A stretch of DNA of 14,217 nucleotides, taken from Desulfobacteraceae bacterium (lineage in GTDB: Bacteria > Desulfobacterota > Desulfobacteria > Desulfobacterales > JAABRJ01). Position numbers and translations under genes: made by a program. Under the pieces are notes generated by a model. That model had not been told where the DNA came from. It ran no database searches and saw nothing but the letters and a program-made list of their open reading frames with translations. Position 1 is the stretch's first letter; each line of letters starts with the position of its first letter. This document shows, one piece after another, positions 6,725 to 12,938 of this stretch. The DNA is taken from positions 1-14,217 of the forward strand of contig JAABRJ010000131.1 of assembly GCA_011390985.1 (NCBI GenBank). The letters run 5' to 3'.

Positions 6725-8617
6725 ATGGCTGACAAACCCCAAGGCGTCGAAAAATCCCTTTTTTCCGTGGGCGGCCTGGTCCTGCTCCTGCTGATTCTGG
6801 TGCTGGTCAACTTCGTATTTGCGCGGGTCAACCTGCGCTGGGACGCCACCGAGGACAATCTCTACTCGCTTTCCGACAGCACGCGCGAAATTCTGACGGG
6901 CCTCAAGCAAAACGTGGCCATCAAGGTCTACTACAGCCAGAACATCGTCAACTCCCCGGTGCAGGTCAAAACCTATGCCAAGCGCCTGCTGGACTTCCTC
7001 GCGGAGTATAGTTATGAGAGCGACGGCCGGGTGAGCGTCGAGGTCTACGACCCCGGGCCGGACTCCGAGGAAGAGGAATGGGCCCAAAAATACGGCATCC
7101 GGGGCATTGACCTGCCCACCGGCGAAACACTTTACTTCGGCCTGGTGGCCACGGCTGCGGACCAGGAGGAAACCATCCCCTTTCTGGATCCCACCCGCGA
7201 AGAAAACCTCGAATATGACATCACCCGCATCATCTCGCGGGTCGAGGCAGCCAGAAAACGCAGGATCGCGATCATCAGCTCCCTGCCGGTCATGGGCAGT
7301 CCTCCCATGGGTTTCGGCATGCCACAGCAGCAGGGCATGGCCCCCTGGCTGTTTGTCTCCGAACTGCGCAAAACCTACGAGGTCGAAACCCTCCGGCCGA
7401 CGGCCGACAGGATCGACGAGGCCATCGACCTGCTGCTGTTGATACAGCCCAGGGGTCTGGACGACCGCCTCCTTTTCGCCATCGACCAGCACGTTTTGAG
7501 GGGCGGCAGCCTGCTGATCTTCACCGACCCGCTGGCCGTCACGGATCCCCAGCCGGGCCCGGGCGCTGCCGACGCCGAGCCGCTGGCGCCGCTGTTCAAG
7601 GCCTGGGGGATCCGCACGAGCGCACCGCAGGCGGTGGTCGACATGGACAATGCCACCCGGCTGCGCAACGAAGCCAACCAAATTGAGGACAACCCGTTCT
7701 GGCTGTCGCTCCGCCAAAACGGCATCAACCCGGATGACATCATCACCTCCAAACTGGAAAGCCTCCTGCTGCCGGTGGCCGGAAGCATTCAAAAAACCCC
7801 GGACTGTCCGGTGACCTACGAACGTCTGGTGAATTCCAGCCCCAACTCGGCGCTGGCGGACGGGTCCACCGCGCGCTTCGGCGTCGGTGAACTGCGCAAG
7901 TCCTTTCAGGCATCCAACATCTCCCACGACCTGGCGGTCAAACTCAGCGGGGTGTTTCCAACCGCCTTCCCGGACGGCGGCCCCCGGTCGACCGAGGAAA
8001 CCGAAGACGCCGGGGGCACTGAACAGGCGGCCCCGCCTGCGGCCGAGCAGCTCAGGCAGGGGGTCAAACCCGCCACCGTGATTGTCGTGGCGGACGCCGA
8101 TATGCTCTTCGACGGCTACTATGTCAGCCGACAGAATTTTCTCGGGTTTGAAATGGCCCAGATTTTCAACGACAATCTGAATTTTTTACTCAACGCTTCG
8201 GAGATGCTGGCCGGCGGCCAGAGTCTGATCAAAATCCGCTCGCGGGGCAAGTTCGAGCGCCCCTTCACCCGGGTCCAAGCCTTAGAGCAGAAAGCCCAGA
8301 CCCGCTGGCTCGACCGCGAACAGGAACTGCTGCGAAAAATTGACGCCACCAATCAGAAGCTGCAGGAAATAGAGCAGCGCAAGGACGCCTCCCAGAAGCT
8401 GATCCTCAGCACGGAGCAGGAGGCTGAAATCCAGAAATTCCAGGAGGAAAAGCTGCGCATCAACCGGGAACTGAAAGGGGTGCGCCGGAACCTGCGGGCC
8501 GATATCGAGGCATTGGGGACGACCGTCAAGGTCATCAACATTTTCCTGATGCCGCTGGTGGTCTGTATCGCCGGCATCGGCTACGCTGTTTTCCGGCGTA
8601 AACGGATGCGCCCCTGA
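6725..8617 (+). CDS. GldG-like ABC transporter auxiliary protein
   Basis: This 630-residue protein has one N-terminal membrane helix (about 14-33), a large extracytoplasmic part, a long charged coiled-coil-like region at about 520-600 and a C-terminal helix at about 604-622 followed by a basic tail. The segment RWDATEDNLYSLSDSTREIL just after the first helix is typical of the GldG/ABC-auxiliary family, whose large domain follows. The region around residue 190-215 is rich in Met, Gly and Pro, and a Glu/Ala/Pro-rich linker lies near 420-445. AAGGAGG lies about ten bases before the ATG. It probably builds one complex with the ATPase and permease genes immediately upstream. A role in envelope export is inference; no enzymatic motif was seen. 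Confidence 0.85.
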   Translation: MADKPQGVEKSLFSVGGLVLLLLILVLVNFVFARVNLRWDATEDNLYSLSDSTREILTGLKQNVAIKVYYSQNIVNSPVQVKTYAKRLLDFLAEYSYESDGRVSVEVYDPGPDSEEEEWAQKYGIRGIDLPTGETLYFGLVATAADQEETIPFLDPTREENLEYDITRIISRVEAARKRRIAIISSLPVMGSPPMGFGMPQQQGMAPWLFVSELRKTYEVETLRPTADRIDEAIDLLLLIQPRGLDDRLLFAIDQHVLRGGSLLIFTDPLAVTDPQPGPGAADAEPLAPLFKAWGIRTSAPQAVVDMDNATRLRNEANQIEDNPFWLSLRQNGINPDDIITSKLESLLLPVAGSIQKTPDCPVTYERLVNSSPNSALADGSTARFGVGELRKSFQASNISHDLAVKLSGVFPTAFPDGGPRSTEETEDAGGTEQAAPPAAEQLRQGVKPATVIVVADADMLFDGYYVSRQNFLGFEMAQIFNDNLNFLLNASEMLAGGQSLIKIRSRGKFERPFTRVQALEQKAQTRWLDREQELLRKIDATNQKLQEIEQRKDASQKLILSTEQEAEIQKFQEEKLRINRELKGVRRNLRADIEALGTTVKVINIFLMPLVVCIAGIGYAVFRRKRMRP

Positions 8618-8708
8618 CCGCTAAAAAAACGTGCGGTTGAACCCTGTCGATGAGGACGGTTGACGCCTGGACGGCCGGGCAGCGCGGGTATACCGACAAA
8701 GGTGGATT

Positions 8709-9788
8709 ATGAAATTCAAAACAGTCATTATTCTGCTGTGCGTCTGTGCCGCGCTGGGCGCAGCCGCGTTTTTTATCACCCGACCGCAGCCCACCGGGGA
8801 CGGCAGCGCCTTGCTGGGGCAGAAGCTGCTGCCGGACCTGCCCATCCATGAAATCACCGCCATCACGATTGCCGGCCCCGATGAGGAGGTGCAGCTGAAA
8901 CTGAAGACAGACACCTGGGCGGTTGCCAGTCGCTTCGACTACCCGGCCGATTTTCAGAAGATCGCCCGCCTGGTGCAGCAGCTGCGGGACATGAAAATCG
9001 GCCGGGCCTTCGAAGCCGACGCGGATGTCACCGAGCGCCTGGCATTGAACCCACCCGGGACCGACGGGGTTTCGCCAGACCGGGTCGCCACCCGCATCAC
9101 CCTGCAGGACGCCCAGGGCAGCCCCCTGGTGGACCTGCTCCTGGGAAAAAGCTCCCCCACGACCGACACCCAATTCGTCCTGCCGGTGGGCAAGACCCAG
9201 GTTTATTTGGTAGATCAGAGCTTTCAGTTTCTCAGCAAGACGGCCGCCGAGTGGCTGGATACCCGGCTTCTGGAGATTGCCGCGGAGAGAATCCAGGAGG
9301 TGATCGGACGCGACCCCAAAACCGGGGACGCCCGCTATAGCCTGCGGCGCCCGGCCGAAGGCCAACCGGCCGAGCTGGTGTCCGCGCCCCGGGAGCGGCA
9401 AGTCCGCCAGGCAAAGGTGGACGAGGTGTTCGACGCCCTGTCAGACTTCGACATCGACGACGTGGCCGATCCCAACGCTCCGGCGCCCGCCGACAGCGAC
9501 CTGCTGATCGAGTATCGGCTCTTCGATGGCAGCCTGTACACGCTGGCGGTCGGACCGGCACTGCCCCAGAACCCCGAGGCCTGCTACCTCAGGGTGCAGA
9601 CCGCCTACCAGGCGCCGGCGGCCGTGGGTGAAGACGCCCCCGCCTCCGATCGGGAGACAGAAATCCGGGAATTGAACCAGCGCCTCAGCGCCTGGGTCTA
9701 TGTCATTCCCCAATGGCGGCGCGACAGTTTTGTCGGAGACCTGCAAGGCTTCCTGGAACCACCTGCCACCGGCGATGGCAAGAGCTGA
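8709..9788 (+). CDS. DUF4340 domain protein, membrane-anchored
   Basis: This 359-residue protein starts with a hydrophobic segment (residues 5-23, no Cys lipobox at its end), so it is a signal anchor or exported protein. The rest is hydrophilic and resembles the DUF4340 family, with repeated beta-rich units such as ITAITIAGPDEEVQLKL and a WLDTRLLEI segment. DUF4340 genes commonly follow GldG-like genes, as here with a 91-bp gap, so it is probably the fourth member of this export complex. AAAGGTGG lies just before the ATG. The biochemical function of the family is unknown. Confidence 0.8.
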   Translation: MKFKTVIILLCVCAALGAAAFFITRPQPTGDGSALLGQKLLPDLPIHEITAITIAGPDEEVQLKLKTDTWAVASRFDYPADFQKIARLVQQLRDMKIGRAFEADADVTERLALNPPGTDGVSPDRVATRITLQDAQGSPLVDLLLGKSSPTTDTQFVLPVGKTQVYLVDQSFQFLSKTAAEWLDTRLLEIAAERIQEVIGRDPKTGDARYSLRRPAEGQPAELVSAPRERQVRQAKVDEVFDALSDFDIDDVADPNAPAPADSDLLIEYRLFDGSLYTLAVGPALPQNPEACYLRVQTAYQAPAAVGEDAPASDRETEIRELNQRLSAWVYVIPQWRRDSFVGDLQGFLEPPATGDGKS

Positions 9789-9823
9789 GGGCTGCAGCCA
9801 AAAACCGCCCCTTCAAAAAGCGC

Positions 9824-9853
9824 TTGACAAACCCGAGACAGGTTTCCTATAGA
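9824..9853 (+). promoter_or_regulatory. Promoter of the aroF-aroB operon
   Basis: TTGACA (9824-9829) and TATAGA (9848-9853) are separated by 18 bp. It is the best sigma70-like match in the window and lies 36 bp after the DUF4340 stop. Transcription would start near 9860, about 40 bases before the leader peptide start and 270 bases before aroF. Confidence 0.7.
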
Positions 9854-9899
9854 CCAAATTCACTCGACATCATTTCCCGAACGCAAAGCAAAGACGATC

Positions 9900-9983
9900 A
9901 TGACACCTGACGGCCCACACAATTATCGCTGGTACTGGTGGTGGCGACCCGCTCGCAAGGGGCTTCGACCGGTTACCGGATAG
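9900..9983 (+). CDS. Trp/Tyr-rich attenuation leader peptide
   Basis: This 27-codon frame runs from ATG 9900 to TAG 9981-9983 and contains the run YRWYWWWR at residues 9-16, with four Trp and two Tyr codons among seven. It lies between a strong promoter and two intrinsic terminators upstream of the DAHP synthase gene, which is the layout of trp- or phe-type transcription attenuators. Stalling at the Trp codons (9930-9944) under tryptophan shortage would change folding downstream. The ribosome-binding site is weak (AAAGACG), and no other in-frame start lies downstream of the promoter. Base order and context make chance unlikely, but there is no evidence of translation here. Confidence 0.78.
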   Translation: MTPDGPHNYRWYWWWRPARKGLRPVTG

Positions 9984-10014
9984 TTTGCGCCGTCAGGCAA
10001 GAACAGACCTGAAA

Positions 10015-10055
10015 AAGGACCGCGGGCCCCCAAAGCCTACGGTCCTTATTTTTTT
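10015..10055 (+). terminator. Attenuator terminator 1
   Basis: AAGGACCG (10015-10022) pairs perfectly with CGGTCCTT (10040-10047), and inner GGC/GCC pairs are possible. The hairpin runs into TTATTTTTTT ending at 10055. It lies 31 bases past the leader peptide stop codon. Confidence 0.8.
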
Positions 10056-10059
10056 CGCC

Positions 10060-10093
10060 AAAAGCCGTGGGCCCACCCCCACGGCTTTTTTTT
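10060..10093 (+). terminator. Attenuator terminator 2
   Basis: AAAAGCCGTGGG (10060-10071) pairs over all 12 bases with CCCACGGCTTTT (10078-10089) around a six-base loop, ending in eight T (10086-10093). It lies 36 bp before the aroF start, so any aroF transcript from the mapped promoter must read through it. Confidence 0.88.
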
Positions 10094-10129
10094 GTGCATC
10101 ACCTTTTACCCGTACAGAGGAGACCCCCC

Positions 10130-11140
10130 ATGCTGATTGTCATGAACCAGAACGCCACACCGCAAGAAATTCAGGCCGTCGTGGCCACAATCGAGGCCAA
10201 CGGCTACACCGCACGCCCCATTCCAGGCGGGGAGCGCGTTTCCATCGGAATTCTCAACAACAAGGGGCCCATCGACGCCGACGCCTTCCTGGGGCTGCCG
10301 GGCGTCAAGGAGGCGGTCCCCATCACCCGGCCCTACAAACTGGTCAGCCGGGAATCCCAAATGGAAGACACCATCATCCACGTGGGGGATGTGGTCATCG
10401 GCAACGGCCACCTGACTCTGATTGCCGGTCCCTGCGCCATCGAAAGCGAAACCCAGGCCATGACCATCGCCAAACTCGTCAAGCAGGCCGGCGCTCAGAT
10501 CTTCCGGGGCGGCGCCTTCAAGCCGCGGACCTCACCGTACTCCTTCCAGGGGATGGGTCTGGAAGGCCTCAAGAGACTGGCCAAGGTCCGCGAGACCACC
10601 GGCCTGCCGGTGGTTACCGAGGTCATGGACGACGAAACCTTCGACCTGGTCGAGGAATACGCGGACATCATCCAGATCGGCACCCGCAACATGCAGAACT
10701 TCAGCCTGCTGCGCCGGGCGGGGAAAGCCCGTAAACCGGTCATGCTCAAGCGCGGCATGGCCGCCACGATCGACGAGTGGCTGATGGCCGCGGAGTATAT
10801 CCTCGAAGGCGGCAACAGCGCGGTGATCCTGTGTGAACGCGGCGTGCGGACCTTTGTCAACCACAGCCGCAACACCCTTGACATCTCGGCCGTACCGGTG
10901 GTCCGCAAGGAAAGCCACCTGCCGATCATCATCGATCCCAGCCACGCCGGCGGCCGCCGGGATCAGGTCATCCCCCTGAGCCGCGCCGGGGTGGCCGTGG
11001 GCGCTCACGGGCTGATGGTGGAGGTCCACCACACCCCCGAAAAAGCGTTGAGCGACGGGGCTCAGTCCCTTTACCCGCACCAGTTTGAAACCCTCTGCCA
11101 CCAGGTGCGAGCGATCTTTGACAGCTTCAAGGAGCAGTAA
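10130..11140 (+). CDS. aroF: 3-Deoxy-7-phosphoheptulonate synthase (DAHP synthase, type I beta)
   Basis: This enzyme condenses phosphoenolpyruvate and erythrose 4-phosphate, the entry step of the shikimate pathway. The protein is 336 residues. Residues 1-70 form an N-terminal ferredoxin-like domain as in Thermotoga maritima DAHP synthase, where that domain gives feedback inhibition by tyrosine and phenylalanine. The barrel shows GPCAIES (100-106), FRGGAFKPRTSPYSFQG (125-141), MLKRG (205-209) and IIDPSHAGGRR (267-277). The metal ligands of the Thermotoga enzyme fall at matching positions: Cys102, His272, Glu298 and Asp309. AGAGGAGA lies about eight bases before the ATG at 10130; an upstream in-frame ATG at 10067 would begin inside terminator 2 and is rejected. 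It is followed after four bases by aroB and preceded by the attenuator. Both transcript-level and protein-level control by aromatic amino acids are therefore likely. Confidence 0.95.
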   Translation: MLIVMNQNATPQEIQAVVATIEANGYTARPIPGGERVSIGILNNKGPIDADAFLGLPGVKEAVPITRPYKLVSRESQMEDTIIHVGDVVIGNGHLTLIAGPCAIESETQAMTIAKLVKQAGAQIFRGGAFKPRTSPYSFQGMGLEGLKRLAKVRETTGLPVVTEVMDDETFDLVEEYADIIQIGTRNMQNFSLLRRAGKARKPVMLKRGMAATIDEWLMAAEYILEGGNSAVILCERGVRTFVNHSRNTLDISAVPVVRKESHLPIIIDPSHAGGRRDQVIPLSRAGVAVGAHGLMVEVHHTPEKALSDGAQSLYPHQFETLCHQVRAIFDSFKEQ

Positions 11141-11144
11141 GGCC

Positions 11145-12170
11145 ATGACCCCCGTCACGATCCAAGGCCGGGAAGGGACCTCCACGATCCTGATCGGCGA
11201 AAATTTCGACCGCCTGGCCGCGCACATACCGGTGGCCGAAAGCGTCCTCGTCACCGACCCCAATCTCTGGCAGCACTACGGCGAGCGCTTCCCCCCGTGC
11301 GAGGTGATCCGCATCGACACCGGCGAAACCAACAAAACACTGAAAACCGTTGTGGCCATCTTCGAGCGGCTGGTGGCAATTGAAGCCCAACGATCGACGT
11401 TTATCGTGGGCATCGGCGGGGGGATCGTTTGTGACATCGCCGGTTTTGTCGCCGCCACCTACCTGCGCGGCGTGGGCTGCGGCCTGGTGCCGACCTCACT
11501 CCTGGCACAGGTGGACGCCGGGGTCGGCGGGAAAAACGGGGTCAATTTCGGCGGGTATAAAAACATGGTGGGGACGTTTCGCCAGCCGGCCTTTGTGCTC
11601 TGCGACCCGGACATGCTGCGCAGCCTGCCGGAGCGCGAGCTGGCATCAGGGTTTGCCGAAATCGTCAAACACGGCGCGATCGCCGACGCCGCGCTGTTCG
11701 CCTATTTGGAAACCCACTGGCAGGCCGCCCTGGCCCTTGCCCCCGAGGTCATCACCCACCTGGTGGCGCGCTGCGTGGCCATCAAGGCGGCGGTGGTCAA
11801 TCAGGACGAGCACGAGCAGGGCGAGCGGCGCAAACTGAATTTCGGCCACACCTTCGGACACGCTCTGGAGAAGGCAACCGGTGCGCTGCACGGCGAGGCC
11901 GTCAGCGTCGGCATGCTGATCGCTGCGGCCCTCTCGGTCAACCGCGGGCTCCTGCCGCAAGCCGCCTACCAGCGTCTGCGGGCGCTGCTGACGCATCTGC
12001 GGTTGCCGGTTCGGATGGATTTTGATCGCAAAGCGGTCCTGGAGGCTTTGGGCAAGGACAAGAAGAGGACCGGCGACACCGTCCGCTTTGTATTGCTGAC
12101 GGATATCGGCCGGTCCGTGGTGACGGAAATTGCGCTGGCGGAACTGGCGGCGGCGCTGGCGCTGGTCTGA
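11145..12170 (+). CDS. aroB: 3-Dehydroquinate synthase
   Basis: AroB converts DAHP, the product of the gene just upstream, to 3-dehydroquinate using NAD+ and a divalent metal. The 341-residue protein shows the nucleotide-binding segment VGIGGGIVCDIAGFVAATYLRG (88-109), PTSLLAQVDAGVGGKNGVNF (116-135), KNMVG (139-143) and FAEIVKHG (170-177). The zinc ligands by family alignment are Glu172, His235 in LNFGHTFGHALE and His249 in LHGEAV. The length is normal for the family. The ATG lies four bases after the aroF stop, and GGAG sits across the aroF end, so the two are translated as a coupled pair. No catalytic residue is missing. Confidence 0.95.
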   Translation: MTPVTIQGREGTSTILIGENFDRLAAHIPVAESVLVTDPNLWQHYGERFPPCEVIRIDTGETNKTLKTVVAIFERLVAIEAQRSTFIVGIGGGIVCDIAGFVAATYLRGVGCGLVPTSLLAQVDAGVGGKNGVNFGGYKNMVGTFRQPAFVLCDPDMLRSLPERELASGFAEIVKHGAIADAALFAYLETHWQAALALAPEVITHLVARCVAIKAAVVNQDEHEQGERRKLNFGHTFGHALEKATGALHGEAVSVGMLIAAALSVNRGLLPQAAYQRLRALLTHLRLPVRMDFDRKAVLEALGKDKKRTGDTVRFVLLTDIGRSVVTEIALAELAAALALV

Positions 12171-12188
12171 CGGTCATGGCCGCCGGCC

Positions 12189-12356
12189 TCAACCCAGCAC
12201 CGATTCCAGTTCGATGGCGCAGGCCACCTGGTTGCATTCCGGCCCGTCAAGGTTGAGCGTGTGGTTATCAAGATCGATGTCCACGATTTTACAGCCGTGC
12301 TTCTCGGCAATATGGGTGACGATGGTCAACAACTGGTCGTTTTTAAAGTCGCTCAT
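12189..12356 (-). CDS. Small protein of unknown function (55 residues)
   Basis: I do not recognise this gene. It encodes 55 residues with AAGGGA six bases before the ATG. The sequence begins MSDFKNDQLLTIVTHIAEKH, followed by a strand-like stretch KIVDIDLDNHTLNLDGP and a helix-like end with two cysteines (CNQVAC, residues 41-46) besides Cys22. No signal peptide or membrane segment is seen, so it is probably a soluble cytoplasmic protein. Its stop faces the aroB stop at a distance of 18 bp. The pattern of good ribosome-binding site, balanced composition and plausible amphipathic helix supports a real gene, unlike the Arg/Pro-rich frames around it. Confidence 0.6.
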   Translation of the reverse strand: MSDFKNDQLLTIVTHIAEKHGCKIVDIDLDNHTLNLDGPECNQVACAIELESVLG

Positions 12357-12640
12357 GGGTCCCTTCGCTTTCGAGTGGCTTGCCGCACGCGGGCGCGCGG
12401 GGCGCAGGTTTGAGGGTGCTGTCAATGGCCGCCGGCGCCACTGGGCTTCGGAGCGTCGGCTGGTTTTATAATTTTGCAAGCTAACAATCCCAGCCCCCCA
12501 TGGCAAGTCCTCCGGTTGCCCACCCCAGGGCGGCCGTGGTCGGCGTTTGGCAAAAGCAGTGGCGGTCGGCTGGGTGCTGGATCCGGGGCGCGCAACGGGA
12601 AGGCAAAGAGACGGGCAGTCAGAACGGCGGGCAGCCGGGC
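12357..12640. other. Non-coding stretch with no recognisable element
   Basis: This is the start of about 580 bp without a convincing gene, between the 55-residue protein and the rhomboid gene. Frames here are Arg/Pro/Ala-rich and lack family features. A TATAAT-like box at 12467-12472 has no good -35 partner on either strand, so the promoter of the small minus-strand gene is not located. Nothing else was seen. Confidence 0.5.
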
Positions 12641-12681
12641 CCAAATAAAAGCGGCGCCGTCTAAGGGCCGCTTTTATTTGG
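12641..12681. terminator. Strong two-way intrinsic terminator
   Basis: CCAAATAAAAGCGGC (12641-12655) pairs perfectly over 15 bases with GCCGCTTTTATTTGG (12667-12681) around an 11-base loop. The A-rich and T-rich outer arms give a U-run on either strand, so it could stop transcripts from both directions. It is the only clear terminator after aroF-aroB, but it lies 470 bp past aroB. Confidence 0.7.
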
Positions 12682-12752
12682 TGGGTTGAGTTGAAACGTT
12701 GACCTGAAACGTGTGCCCCAACCTCTGATTACGGGTGGTGCTGCTTCTCTGA

Positions 12753-12790
12753 ATGCCGTTGTTTTAACCGGCGGCATCACGGTTTTTTTT
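12753..12790 (+). terminator. Weak terminator-like hairpin
   Basis: ATGCCG (12753-12758) can pair with CGGCAT (12772-12777), or alternatively AACCG (12766-12770) with CGGTT (12780-12784); both lie just before eight T (12783-12790). The stems are short, so it is a weak second terminator or part of an untranslated leader. Confidence 0.4.
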
Positions 12791-12853
12791 ATTTTGTTTT
12801 GAGGATGACCGGTTTAAAAGATGCACGCACATTCGAGAAGCATGTAGTCTCCT

Positions 12854-12869
12854 GATCGGCCGGCCGATC
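12854..12869. repeat. 16-bp perfect palindrome upstream of the rhomboid gene
   Basis: GATCGGCC-GGCCGATC is fully self-complementary and lies 70 bp before the rhomboid ATG. It could be an operator or a restriction-type site. No clear promoter boxes were found around it. Confidence 0.35.
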
Positions 12870-12938
12870 GGAAACTTTAATCCGGCGCCGGCAGCGATGC
12901 GCAATGCCCTTCAATCAACCGCCTGGGAGTGACTGCGC

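Larger units (their letters stand above)
9860..10093 (+). promoter_or_regulatory. Ribosome-mediated transcription attenuator upstream of aroF
   Basis: The leader holds four alternative pairings found by hand. P1 pairs 9906-9914 with 9989-9997 (9 bp) and could form when no ribosome translates the peptide. The antiterminator candidate pairs 9959-9965 with 10024-10030 and 9970-9974 with 10018-10022 (12 pairs including three G-U), which removes the 5' half of terminator 1. A second candidate pairs 10035-10043 with 10064-10072 (9 pairs including two G-U), which uses the 3' part of terminator 1 and blocks terminator 2. The competing state is both terminators formed. A ribosome at the TAG would cover 9970-9974 and allow terminator 1. 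One held at the Trp codons would leave it free. The regulatory logic is inferred. Confidence 0.65.

Noticed and set aside
6722..7927. Minus-strand open frame of 401 codons
   Set aside because: It lies opposite the GldG-like gene, which has proper signals and family sequence. The minus frame shows none.
9789..9823. Terminator after the DUF4340 gene at GGCTGCAGCC
   Set aside because: It is a 10-bp palindrome with no loop space and no T-run.
9926..10055. T-box riboswitch, because TGGTGG and GGACCGCGGG recall T-box elements
   Set aside because: The TGG runs are Trp codons of a leader frame, the T-box consensus AGGGTGG with its pairing partner is absent, and no stem I specifier structure fits.
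12357..12644. N-terminal extension of the 55-residue protein to 151 residues
   Set aside because: The extension is Arg/Pro-rich with no start signal, while the internal ATG at 12356 has AAGGGA at good spacing.
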